NCBI GenBank assembly: GCA_022703295.1
Contig: JAKLDX010000023.1
Location: 1-11,691 of the forward strand
Source of the DNA: Candidatus Omnitrophota bacterium
Lineage (GTDB): Bacteria; Omnitrophota; Gorgyraeia; 2-01-FULL-45-10
Direction of reading: 5' to 3'
Length of the DNA: 11,691 nucleotides
Position numbers and translations under genes: made by a program. Of the stretch, positions 1 to 7,021 are shown one piece after another. Every line of letters begins with the position of its first letter. The first letter of the stretch is position 1. The notes beneath the pieces were generated by a model, which saw nothing but the letters and a program-made list of their open reading frames with translations, was not told the DNA's origin and made no database searches.

Positions 1-181
1 CGCACTGCGGAATACATCCCGCGAGCGCGCCGGCAACAGGCGCCCAGACCCCTATATGAGCGATGTAGTGCGTCATGCGGTCGCCGTACCGGTACTCCAG
101 GAATCCTATTAAAAAATAGATGACCGCCAATAGCGGCACCAGTTTTATAGTATCAAGAAACGCGTCTGTCAATATTTCCAT
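1..181 (-). CDS. Putative 10-TM heavy-metal exporter (ArsP_2-like), N-terminal fragment
   Basis: Only the first 60 codons are in the window; the gene runs off the left edge. The start ATG at 181 has a good Shine-Dalgarno (AGGAG, about 6 nt upstream) and lies inside the end of the glycosyltransferase gene, overlapping it by 13 nt, so the two are probably translationally coupled. The visible protein opens with a leucine-rich membrane span (residues 10-28), then a short charged loop with EYRYGDR, then a second hydrophobic stretch ending in GCIPQC. The opening 'DT(I/L)KL.P' pattern and the G.IPQC motif near residue 55 resemble what I remember of the family annotated as putative manganese or arsenic efflux protein (ArsP_2). 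Those proteins are polytopic inner-membrane proteins; the substrate is poorly established. The assignment rests on 60 residues and is tentative. Confidence 0.6.
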   Translation of the reverse strand, partial: MEILTDAFLDTIKLVPLLAVIYFLIGFLEYRYGDRMTHYIAHIGVWAPVAGALAGCIPQC

Positions 182-2025
182 GATAACTCCTGCAGTTCTT
201 TTTCGATCACTTTACGTTCATCCAGGCGCCAGGCATTGATCTTTTCCAGCGCAACCGCGAATTCTTTCTTAGCCTCACCGAAAGACCGCATCCCTTTATA
301 CGCCAGGCCCAGTTCAAAATGCGCCGGCGCGCTTTCATTATCCAGATAAATACACTTTTCCAGCATATCTCTGGCTTCTGCGTATCTGTGCCGGTTATTA
401 TATAATAGCCCCAGGTTATAGTAAATATCTACGCCTGTCGGATTAAGCTGCAGACTCCTTCTGAACATGTCTTCGGCCATCTTGAAATCCTTGGTGTTAA
501 AAAATATAACGCCCATGCGGAATATCGGGAGATAGGCCTGCGGCATTATCCTGCGGGCCAGGTCAAGCTCATTCATGGCATCCTTATACCTGTCAGCCTT
601 TTCATATTCGGATGCGTTAAGCAAATGGTGCTCGTAATCAGCGATCTGGCTTCTCCTGCCGGATGCGCCGCTATCAGCCGGAAAGGCCGCGTGGTTCAAT
701 AAGACAAACAGCGCCACTGCTGCCGTTAACATAGCCGCCAGCGCGGCATACTTTCTTTTCTGCAGGCTGTCCAGCATGCTGAAGACAGCGTATGAAGCAA
801 AAATTATCAGAAAAGGGACTATCATAAGCCGTAATTTTGCGACTACCACAAACAGGCTGGTCCCCAAAGACATGGTGATCAGGATTATATAAAGAAGGGT
901 CGTGTCTTCCGCCTTTCTCACGCCCAATATCATTCCCAAAATGCCGAGAGGAAGCGTCAGGCTTAAATTCATCAATAAAGACCTGAATATGCGCACCCTG
1001 CCTTCGATCTGCAAATATTCCATTTCATGGCCATGCTCAGCCGGGCTGAACATAAGGCAAAGTTTTTTGAAATACAGCCCTATATACCTGAGCGGATCTT
1101 TCTTAATATATCCAAACGCTTTCCTGAACCAAAAGTCCGATACCTCGGACGTCTTCAGATCCCTGCGCATCTCGACTTTCGCGATTATCCGCGCATCCCG
1201 GTTCATCTCGTCCTTATTCAGGGTGAAATTGGCCGGGCAAAAGAAGCTGCCGGTGGCCTGCGGATTATTTCCCATATAGAAATTGAACCCCGTATTCCCG
1301 GATATCGGTACAAAATCTTTTTCGGCAAGATAATTCCTTACGGTGACAGCCCCTACGACCATCCCCAGGGCCAATATGAAACACGATATGCCGAATAGCG
1401 CCTTGCGCAAACCTGTCCTGGCGTTTGCCGACATCCAGATGACGGCAAATACGCCGAAGACGGCGATGTTGGGCTGTGCCAGCGTACAGATGCCCGAACC
1501 TATGCCGGCCAAAAATAACGTTCCGGCATTAGGCTTGTCTTTTATATAAAGCAAGGCGAGGAATAACGCTGAATTCAAAAATATGGCGAGGCTTGTGTAC
1601 ATCAAAAGGCCTTCGTAAAATATAAAAAGGCCGTGGAGCAGGAAAAAAATGGCTGCTATGACAGCGGCTTTACGGTTAAAGATCTTTTTTGTTATAAGAT
1701 ATATTAAAACACCGCTTACGGCGCCTAAGATAAACTGCAGAAAGTAGACGATGGAAAGGCTTGACCCGAAAATTTTAAAAAGCACCGCCACAAAATACGC
1801 GTATAACGGCCATGTCATAAATGCCTTATGTTCCCACGGGCCAGGCCCCGCGGCGATATCTTTCGCCGTCAGAAAATATGAATAGCTGTCGGAGTAAGGC
1901 ACAAGCGGGAATACGGAGGTATTTTGATATTCGGAAAGATAGACGGATCTGAGGACGATCCCGAGAAAAAATATGATAAATATAGCTACAATATCTTTTT
2001 TCTCAAATCGGTATCGGTAGGTCAT
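169..2025 (-). CDS. Membrane glycosyltransferase (GT39/PMT-like, GT-C fold) with C-terminal TPR repeats
   Basis: A 618-residue protein in two parts. Residues 1-445 are polytopic membrane sequence with about ten or more hydrophobic spans. The first loop carries YSDSYSY followed by a helix with AKDIA (around residues 44-58), the position where GT-C glycosyltransferases keep their acidic catalytic residue; Asp46 is the candidate. The loop near residues 230-260 (NYL, then DFVPIS, then NFYMGNNP) matches what I know of PMT_2-type bacterial glycosyltransferases. Residues about 466-600 hold three to four tetratricopeptide repeats, on the non-membrane side. Such enzymes move a sugar from a polyprenyl-phosphate carrier onto lipid, glycan or protein; the acceptor here is unknown. 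An in-frame TGA two codons before the ATG fixes the start region, but no strong Shine-Dalgarno is visible. It lies 77 nt after the hexokinase gene and overlaps the exporter gene. Confidence 0.82.
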   Translation of the reverse strand: MTYRYRFEKKDIVAIFIIFFLGIVLRSVYLSEYQNTSVFPLVPYSDSYSYFLTAKDIAAGPGPWEHKAFMTWPLYAYFVAVLFKIFGSSLSIVYFLQFILGAVSGVLIYLITKKIFNRKAAVIAAIFFLLHGLFIFYEGLLMYTSLAIFLNSALFLALLYIKDKPNAGTLFLAGIGSGICTLAQPNIAVFGVFAVIWMSANARTGLRKALFGISCFILALGMVVGAVTVRNYLAEKDFVPISGNTGFNFYMGNNPQATGSFFCPANFTLNKDEMNRDARIIAKVEMRRDLKTSEVSDFWFRKAFGYIKKDPLRYIGLYFKKLCLMFSPAEHGHEMEYLQIEGRVRIFRSLLMNLSLTLPLGILGMILGVRKAEDTTLLYIILITMSLGTSLFVVVAKLRLMIVPFLIIFASYAVFSMLDSLQKRKYAALAAMLTAAVALFVLLNHAAFPADSGASGRRSQIADYEHHLLNASEYEKADRYKDAMNELDLARRIMPQAYLPIFRMGVIFFNTKDFKMAEDMFRRSLQLNPTGVDIYYNLGLLYNNRHRYAEARDMLEKCIYLDNESAPAHFELGLAYKGMRSFGEAKKEFAVALEKINAWRLDERKVIEKELQELSWKY

Positions 2026-2077
2026 TGTTCACGCATGTCAGGTAAGCGTTTCCTTTGATATTTTTTTGCTGACTTCC

Positions 2078-2089
2078 TTATCCGGATAA
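2078..2089. repeat. Perfect 12-bp palindrome in the spacer after the hexokinase gene
   Basis: TTATCCGGATAA is exactly self-complementary and lies in the 77-nt gap (2026-2102) between the hexokinase stop and the glycosyltransferase start. It is not followed by a T-run on either strand, so it does not look like an intrinsic terminator. It could be a protein-binding site or chance. The rest of the gap holds an AAAGGA stretch too far from the ATG to be an obvious ribosome binding site. Confidence 0.3.
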
Positions 2090-2102
2090 TATCTTCTGAC
2101 GG

Positions 2103-3437
2103 TCAGCTCGTCGCAGCGGCAACTGCCGCTATGACAGCCGCTCCTTTACCGGAACCGTCTTTGGCGAGGACCATCTTTATCCGAGAGGCCTTCTTACCCA
2201 GGATCTCCTGCAGGCAATCATGCATCCTCTTCGCGAAATGAGGGTGTTTTTCATAGACACTGCCGTCTATCGCCACCGTATGCCGACGCGATACCTTAGG
2301 GTCCATCTTGGTGACAACGCTCACTATGGCGGTAGCGCTTATGCGCGCCGCCCTTGTCGATACTATTTCGCAAATCTTCTTGACCAGCATCCGCTCTTCG
2401 GGCGTAGACCTGCTGATGTTCAGTTTATTCAATAAAAATTCTATGTTCCTGAGCCCCTTTGAATCATCGGACTCTACCAGGGATACGTCTTGTGATTTAA
2501 AGCTATGCCCCTTTCTCAATATAGGCGATTCAACGCCTTTAAAAAGAAGCTGCTTCTCTATAAAGTCGACCAGGACAAGCCTGACAACCTCGCCCAAATA
2601 CATACCCGACACCATCTTCTCCAGTATCTGTTGCCCCGGATTATACGACCTTTCGTCAAGCTCTCTGTCGTAGGAATTCTGCTTCAATTTATTGAAATTG
2701 CCCCATTCGATATTGATTATCATGTGAGCGTCTTTTGACCGGAAGCCGTGCCACTTCCTGATCTTCGACATCTCTTCCACATAGCAGGCGTTAGTCCCTG
2801 TGCCCAGTATGACTCCCGTATCGCACGCCTTATCCTCATAGCTCTTTGCGGCAAGCGTGCCTACTGTATCATTGGCCAGAGCCGAGATCTCTATGTTATG
2901 TATCCTGTGCCTGAGGAGAGAGATCCTTAAAAGACGCACGACATCCTCGCCCACTACTCCCTTAGCGCTGAATCCCTTGGTCCAGTTTATAAGGCTCCCT
3001 GACGCTATGGCCGTCTGCCTTATCGGGAATGAGAACGTAAAACCCAGGCTGCGTTTCTGGCCGGCGCTGATCTTTCTCTTCCTTAAAAAAGTCTTTACAC
3101 AATTTGAGATGAACCCGAAAAAGTCCTCCGCCCTGCCTGTTATATGTTTTTTATAAAGGACGAAACTCATGGCCTTCGGCTCGCTCATCCTGCCGCCGCC
3201 CTTCAGCTCAAGTTCCAGTATCCTGAAATTGGTGCCGCCAAGGTCGAGCGCTATGAATTTGCCCTTCTCTTTACCGGTTGGCCTGTCGACATAGGCAGGT
3301 ATCATTTTAAGGGAGCTTCTCTCTCCGGCAAGCCCTTTTTCCATTTCGCGGTGGAATCTTTCCATGATCCGCTTTATTTCCGGAAGTGGGATACTGAAGG
3401 ACTCTTCGACATTTTTCAATATATTGCTGCTGGCCAT
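2103..3437 (-). CDS. Hexokinase of eukaryotic type (actin-fold, hexokinase_1/hexokinase_2)
   Basis: Predicted to phosphorylate glucose or another hexose with ATP in the cytoplasm. The 444-residue protein carries the hexokinase hallmarks in order: phosphate-1 loop DLGGTN (65-70); the signature LGFTFSFP (131-138) followed by NWTKGF (151-156) with the sugar-binding Thr/Lys; NDTVGT (189-194) with the catalytic base Asp190; the phosphate-2 loop GTGTNACY (212-219); IEWGNF (243-248) with sugar-binding Glu244; NPGQQ..EKM (266-275) with Glu273; and the C-terminal DGSGKGAA (427-434) at the adenosine site. All sugar-contacting residues I can place are present, so it should be active. Bacteria usually use Glk or ROK kinases, so this family is uncommon here. 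The ATG shares one base with the greA stop (TAATG), indicating coupled translation. Confidence 0.95.
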   Translation of the reverse strand: MASSNILKNVEESFSIPLPEIKRIMERFHREMEKGLAGERSSLKMIPAYVDRPTGKEKGKFIALDLGGTNFRILELELKGGGRMSEPKAMSFVLYKKHITGRAEDFFGFISNCVKTFLRKRKISAGQKRSLGFTFSFPIRQTAIASGSLINWTKGFSAKGVVGEDVVRLLRISLLRHRIHNIEISALANDTVGTLAAKSYEDKACDTGVILGTGTNACYVEEMSKIRKWHGFRSKDAHMIINIEWGNFNKLKQNSYDRELDERSYNPGQQILEKMVSGMYLGEVVRLVLVDFIEKQLLFKGVESPILRKGHSFKSQDVSLVESDDSKGLRNIEFLLNKLNISRSTPEERMLVKKICEIVSTRAARISATAIVSVVTKMDPKVSRRHTVAIDGSVYEKHPHFAKRMHDCLQEILGKKASRIKMVLAKDGSGKGAAVIAAVAAATS

Positions 3438-3913
3438 TATCTTGATATCCCCAATATTTTATATTTCAGCACGCCTGCCGGCACCTTTATCTCCACCACA
3501 TCGCCTTTTTTGTGGTTGGCGAGCCCGCTCCCCACAGGTGAAGTAATCGATATCTTATTCTGGGCATAGTCGGCTTCTTCTTCCGCGACGAGCATATACT
3601 CCAGCTCCTCGCCCGAATCGATGTCTTTCAGCTTGACCGTCGCGCCTATCAATACCTCATCCTTCGACATCTTCTCTTCGTCGATTATCTGCGCCGTGGC
3701 AAGCCTGTGTTCAAGCTCCGCTATCTTTTTTTCATTCAGGCCCTGCGCCTCTTTGGCCGCGTCGTATTCGGCGTTTTCGCTTATATCGCCGTGGGCCCTG
3801 GCCTCTCCTATGGCCCTGGATAATTTTTTGCGTTTGACCGTCTTCAGGTTCTCCAGTTCTTTCCGTAATTTCTCGTACCCTTCCGGGCTTAAGTAGCTGC
3901 CGCCTTGTGCCAT
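3437..3913 (-). CDS. greA: Transcription elongation factor GreA
   Basis: A 158-residue protein of normal GreA length. Residues about 7-75 form the antiparallel coiled coil, with the tip motif ARAHGDISENAEY (38-50). Its acidic residues Asp43 and Glu46 match the pair that reaches through the RNA polymerase secondary channel and supports Mg-dependent cleavage of backtracked transcripts. Residues about 85-158 form the FKBP-like domain, including GATVKL, SPVGSGLANHKKGDVVEI and the final KYKILGI. The ATG at 3913 is preceded by GAGGA at about 9 nt. It lies 15 nt after the PurF-like gene and overlaps the hexokinase start by one base. Nothing is unusual in the sequence itself. Confidence 0.97.
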   Translation of the reverse strand: MAQGGSYLSPEGYEKLRKELENLKTVKRKKLSRAIGEARAHGDISENAEYDAAKEAQGLNEKKIAELEHRLATAQIIDEEKMSKDEVLIGATVKLKDIDSGEELEYMLVAEEEADYAQNKISITSPVGSGLANHKKGDVVEIKVPAGVLKYKILGISR

Positions 3914-3928
3914 TTTAGTTTTCCTCTT

Positions 3929-5386
3929 TTATTTATTTGATAATTGTTTTTCTGCCTGGACTTTCCCGGAACAGCAGGAGCCTTGAGCCTTAGGGCATTG
4001 CCCTGTCCAGCAATACAGGCACAGCCTTTCTTTCGGAAGGCCGATTGCCGATACCATATCATCCACGGTCTGATATCTCAGGGTGGTGACTTCCAGGTCT
4101 TTGGCTATCCAATCTATCATCTTCTTATATTTCGGGGTCTTGTGGTCGATGTATTCGGACACATCCTCCGCGTCCCGCCCTTCGATACTGCGGATGGCCC
4201 TGCGGGCCACCAACTCATTAATGCTCCTTGTCGAGAGATTGAATATACACGGGAACATGAGCGGCGGACAGGCCGGCCTGGCATGGACCTCTTTTGCGCC
4301 GGCTTCCCATAATTTTTTGACCGTAAAATTTTTAAGCTGCGTGCCCCTCACTATCGAATCTTCGCAGACGACTATCCTGTTGCCCTCTATCACCTCTTTG
4401 ACAGGCACAAGTTTCATCTTAGCTATGAGGTCGCGCGTTTCCTGGGACGGAGGCGTATAGCTTCTGCCGTAACCCGGCGTATATTTTACCAGCGGCCTTC
4501 TGTATGGCTTCTTTGACTCCATCGCGTAACCTATCGCGTGCCCGACGCCTGAATCAGGCACACCGGAGACCACGTCTACTTCTATATCTTTATCGTGCTT
4601 CGCCAGAAGCCTGCCCGATCTTTCCCTCACTATCTCGGTGTTCACCCCTTCATAGGTCGACGCGGGAAAGCCCGTATATATCCAGAGGAACGTGCATATC
4701 TGGCTTACGCCGTCGCCGGCTTTCTTCGTCGCCATCCCTTTCTCATTTATAAGGACCACCTCGCCGGGCTTCATGTCTTTGACTATTTTATATCCGTTGT
4801 TCGGGAAGGCCGCCGTCTCGGAGGTGACCGCCCAGGCATCCTGCTTAGATCCTATGACAAGCGGCGTATATCCGAACCGGTCCCTGGCAGCGTATATTCC
4901 GTCCTTATTCAATAATAAAAGCGAGCACGAGCCTTCTATGGCATCGAACATCTTCTCTATCCCGTCGATAAAGTCCCTGCCCTCGACGATCAGTTTCGCT
5001 ACCAGCTCGGTCTGATTGACCAGCCCTTTAGTGACCTCGCTGAACGATATCCCTCTTTTCAGGAGCTTACCGGCCAGCTCATCGACATTCTCGATGTGGC
5101 CGTTTATGACTATGCAGAAAGGGCCTAATTTTGAGTTCAGGTAGATGGGCTGCTCGTCAAGCGCGCTTATGACACCGATGCCTTTATTACCGGGCATGTG
5201 TTTGGAGTCTTCGTAGAATTTGGATTTGAACTGCGTATGGCTTATGTTGTGTATCTGGCGGCTGAATTTTTCTCCCAGGACGGCCATTCCGCCGTATTCG
5301 GTGCCGAGATGAGAATGGTAATCTGTCCCGTAAAAAAGGTCTTTCATGCAGTCGCCCTTTGATACAACCCCGAAAATACCACTCAT
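3929..5386 (-). CDS. purF: Amidophosphoribosyltransferase-like protein (PurF family) with degenerate glutaminase domain
   Basis: PurF makes phosphoribosylamine from PRPP and glutamine, the first step of purine synthesis. This 485-residue protein has the two-domain layout: an N-terminal nucleophile-type amidotransferase domain (1-230) and a phosphoribosyltransferase domain (about 260-400). The PRPP loop VVCEDSIVRGTQ (339-350) and VPDSG (276-280) are intact. The four positions that match the B. subtilis PurF Fe-S ligands are all Cys: 231, 380, 456 and 459. The N-terminus reads MSGIFG, so the catalytic Cys after Met1 is Ser2. The Arg of the RYST-type glutamine-binding motif is missing (GVISA, 71-75), and the SDTE motif reads NQTE (124-127). 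NGHI (95-98) keeps the oxyanion Asn-Gly. I recall a similar Ser2/Gly2 clade annotated as PurF in Bacteroidetes and Clostridia. AAGGAGG lies 4 nt before the ATG. The C-terminus has extra Cys (464, 471, 472). Confidence 0.85.
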   Translation of the reverse strand: MSGIFGVVSKGDCMKDLFYGTDYHSHLGTEYGGMAVLGEKFSRQIHNISHTQFKSKFYEDSKHMPGNKGIGVISALDEQPIYLNSKLGPFCIVINGHIENVDELAGKLLKRGISFSEVTKGLVNQTELVAKLIVEGRDFIDGIEKMFDAIEGSCSLLLLNKDGIYAARDRFGYTPLVIGSKQDAWAVTSETAAFPNNGYKIVKDMKPGEVVLINEKGMATKKAGDGVSQICTFLWIYTGFPASTYEGVNTEIVRERSGRLLAKHDKDIEVDVVSGVPDSGVGHAIGYAMESKKPYRRPLVKYTPGYGRSYTPPSQETRDLIAKMKLVPVKEVIEGNRIVVCEDSIVRGTQLKNFTVKKLWEAGAKEVHARPACPPLMFPCIFNLSTRSINELVARRAIRSIEGRDAEDVSEYIDHKTPKYKKMIDWIAKDLEVTTLRYQTVDDMVSAIGLPKERLCLYCWTGQCPKAQGSCCSGKVQAEKQLSNK

Positions 5387-5404
5387 GCTGCCTCCTTGTA
5401 ATTA

Positions 5405-5432
5405 GCTATAAGCTTTAAGTTGTAAGCTTAAA
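5405..5432. repeat. Four degenerate heptamers upstream of the PurF-like gene
   Basis: The plus strand reads GCTATAA, GCTTTAA, GTTGTAA, GCTTAAA as four contiguous 7-base units. It lies in the 67-nt gap between the PurF-like start and the pseudouridine synthase stop, just upstream of the PurF Shine-Dalgarno. The same unit recurs in the array at 6141-6205 on the other side of the pseudouridine synthase gene. I see no convincing sigma-70 promoter in this gap. Confidence 0.65.
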
Positions 5433-5435
5433 ACC

Positions 5436-5455
5436 AAAAAATTCGATAATTTTTT
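5436..5455. other. AT-only stem with CGAT loop at the pseudouridine synthase stop codon
   Basis: AAAAAATT (5436-5443), loop CGAT, AATTTTTT (5448-5455) is a perfect 8-bp inverted repeat that includes part of the TAA stop of the upstream gene. It could be a weak bidirectional terminator because either strand ends the stem in a T-run, but the stem has no G-C pairs, so stability would be low. Confidence 0.3.
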
Positions 5456-6101
5456 AACAGCTTACGAAATTCGCCATGTCAGCCGGCAGTTCCGAAGAAA
5501 GATCGATCTTCGCCTTCGTGGCCGGATGCGTAAATTCAATGCGCTTCGCGTGAAGCGCCACTCTTTTGAACTTCAGTTTAAAATCTTTCCTGAATACGTA
5601 AACGCTCTCACCCAATATCGGATGGCCTATTTCTTTAAGATGAATGCGTATCTGGTTTGTCCTGCCGGTGACAGGCTCGGCCTCCAGTATGCTGAAATCT
5701 TTCCGCCTTTCAAGGACCCTGTATTTAGTGACAGCATCCTCGCTGCGATGCCTGTTTCTGTTAAATATATTCTTCTTTATAATATCGTTATTTTTCTTTA
5801 CTGCGCCCTGGACGAAGGCGATATATGTTTTCTTTACCGCGTGTTTTTTAAATTCGTCCATCACGAGCGCCTGGGCCTTTTTGCCCTTCGCATAAACTAT
5901 CAGCCCCGATGTCTCCCTGTCAAGCCTGTGGCACGGATAGGCGTTGGCTTCTATTCCCCTCTCATCCAGCTCTTTGTTCAGAAGGTCCGTCAGCGTGTTG
6001 GTCTCTTTCTTGGGTGTCGGGATGACTAGCATACCCGAAGGCTTATCGACCACTATCAGCCAATCATCCTCATAGATTATGCGATACCGCCTTTCAGACA
6101 T
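5454..6101 (-). CDS. RluA-family RNA pseudouridine synthase (short, no S4 domain)
   Basis: Predicted to isomerise uridine to pseudouridine in rRNA or tRNA. The 215-residue protein has the family order: VVDKPSGMLV (17-26), the active-site motif HRLDRETSGL (58-67) with catalytic Asp61, KTYIAFVQG (91-99), and the C-terminal VTGRTNQIRIHL (144-155) followed by GHPILGE (159-165). Its length is close to RluA and much shorter than RluD, because there is no N-terminal S4 domain. The exact target cannot be read from sequence. No Shine-Dalgarno precedes the ATG; instead a perfect TATAAT sits where it would start transcription at the A of the ATG. The gene is bracketed by heptamer repeat arrays on both sides. 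Confidence 0.93.
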   Translation of the reverse strand: MSERRYRIIYEDDWLIVVDKPSGMLVIPTPKKETNTLTDLLNKELDERGIEANAYPCHRLDRETSGLIVYAKGKKAQALVMDEFKKHAVKKTYIAFVQGAVKKNNDIIKKNIFNRNRHRSEDAVTKYRVLERRKDFSILEAEPVTGRTNQIRIHLKEIGHPILGESVYVFRKDFKLKFKRVALHAKRIEFTHPATKAKIDLSSELPADMANFVSC

Positions 6102-6107
6102 ATAATT

Positions 6108-6136
6108 ATTATACTATTTTAGGGCTTTTAATACAA
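6108..6136 (-). promoter_or_regulatory. Candidate promoter giving a leaderless mRNA for the pseudouridine synthase
   Basis: On the minus strand, TATAAT (6113-6108) matches the -10 consensus 6/6, and TTGTAT (6136-6131) lies 17 bases upstream as a weak -35 (3/6). The last base of the -10 is 7 nt before the A of the ATG at 6101, so the expected start of transcription coincides with the start codon. The gene also lacks a Shine-Dalgarno, which fits a leaderless transcript. Transcription start mapping has not been done. Confidence 0.5.
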
Positions 6137-6140
6137 CAAA

Positions 6141-6205
6141 GCTATAAGTTGTACGCTATAAGCGATAAGTCAAAGTAGCTTTAAGCTTATAGCTTACAGC
6201 TACTG
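6141..6205. repeat. Array of degenerate heptamers forming a hairpin between cbiO and the pseudouridine synthase gene
   Basis: The plus strand can be cut into GCTATAA, GTTGTAC, GCTATAA, GCGATAA, a 9-base GTCAAAGTA, then GCTTTAA, GCTTATA, GCTTACA, GCTACTG. The right part is an inverted version of the left: GCTATAAGC (6155-6163) pairs perfectly with GCTTATAGC (6185-6193). The stem extends to 6149-6163 against 6185-6199 with one mismatch and one G-T pair, around a 21-base loop. The array overlaps the cbiO stop codon (6200-6202). No T-run follows the stem, so it is not a standard intrinsic terminator. Confidence 0.65.
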
Positions 6206-7021
6206 ATGCGAATGGTCGTGGCTGGGGTGTTCGTGGGGATGAACGTGGGTCACGTCTTTATGCTTATGCGCGTGGACGTGAACGAGGTTATGCTGTTCCA
6301 GGAATGCCGTATCCTCCATGATCTCTTCCGTAGGGCCTGTCCTGACCAGCCCTTTATCTTCTCCCAGGACGACAACCCTTTTGGATATCTCGCTCACTAT
6401 GTGAATATCCTGAGTAGACGCTATCACCGTGCGCCCCTCACGGTTAAAACTATTTATCGAGTCTATAAGGTGCCGGCAGGTCCTTGGATCAAGCCCTGCC
6501 GTAGGCTCGTCCAGGAGCAGGACATCCGGTTCCATTACGAGCACGGAAGCTATAGCAACTTTCTTTTTTTCACCGATACTTAAATATTGCGGATGCCTGG
6601 CCCTGAGATGCCCTATATCCATAAGCGATATGTACTTATTCATCCGCCTGTCGACCTCTTCCTGCGGAAGCCCAAGCTGTACCAGGCCGAACAATAATTC
6701 ATCGGTGACATTTGAATTAAAAAGTTGAGCGTCCGAATTCTGGAATACTATGCCGACACGGCTTCGGAAAAATCTCTGAAAAGCGGCGTCGGCAAAACTC
6801 TCCTCCCGCAGATCTTTCTCAAGAAATTTAGTGGCCCCTTCGGTCGGGAATATCAGGCCCGCCATCACCATCAGGAGCGTCGATTTACCCGATCCGTTCG
6901 CCCCGAGCAGCACAACCGCCTCGCCCTTCTTTATTTCAAGGCCTATTTTATTCAATGCGGGAAAACGGCCTAGGTATGAATACGACAGGCCTTTTATTTC
7001 ATAAACAATATCTGTCAGCAT
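6200..7021 (-). CDS. cbiO: ECF-type nickel/cobalt transporter ATPase with His-rich C-terminal tail
   Basis: The ATP-hydrolysing A component of an energy-coupling-factor importer, on the cytoplasmic face. Motifs in the 273-residue protein: Walker A GANGSGKST (40-48), Q-loop Gln94 in FQNSDAQLF, signature LSIGE (147-151), Walker B DVLLLDEPTAGLDP (166-179) with catalytic Glu172. The switch position reads STQDIH (202-207), so the usual His of the H-loop is Gln204. The tail from about residue 244 holds 12 His in 30 residues, a likely Ni/Co-binding or storage segment. The ATG lies 7 nt inside the end of cbiQ, with no strong Shine-Dalgarno, consistent with coupled translation. NikR at the head of the cluster favours nickel as substrate. 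Alternative gene name: nikO. Confidence 0.93.
   Translation of the reverse strand: MLTDIVYEIKGLSYSYLGRFPALNKIGLEIKKGEAVVLLGANGSGKSTLLMVMAGLIFPTEGATKFLEKDLREESFADAAFQRFFRSRVGIVFQNSDAQLFNSNVTDELLFGLVQLGLPQEEVDRRMNKYISLMDIGHLRARHPQYLSIGEKKKVAIASVLVMEPDVLLLDEPTAGLDPRTCRHLIDSINSFNREGRTVIASTQDIHIVSEISKRVVVLGEDKGLVRTGPTEEIMEDTAFLEQHNLVHVHAHKHKDVTHVHPHEHPSHDHSHQ

Noticed and set aside
2022..2036. Five-codon reading frame ending in TGA over the glycosyltransferase ATG
   Set aside because: It looks like a coupling mini-ORF, but it lacks a well-placed Shine-Dalgarno and is short enough to be chance.
2040..2120. Open frame through the 77-nt gap after the hexokinase gene (reads YYPDKEVSKK)
   Set aside because: There is no usable start codon in this frame, and the hexokinase already ends at its normal C-terminus, so a frameshifted extension is unlikely.
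3144..3569. Plus-strand 141-codon frame across the hexokinase-greA junction
   Set aside because: It is antisense to two clear genes, shows no recognisable domain, and follows the codon pattern of the genes opposite.
6141..6205. Heptamer array as a CRISPR array
   Set aside because: The units are 7 bases, contiguous and without spacers, so they do not fit repeat-spacer structure.
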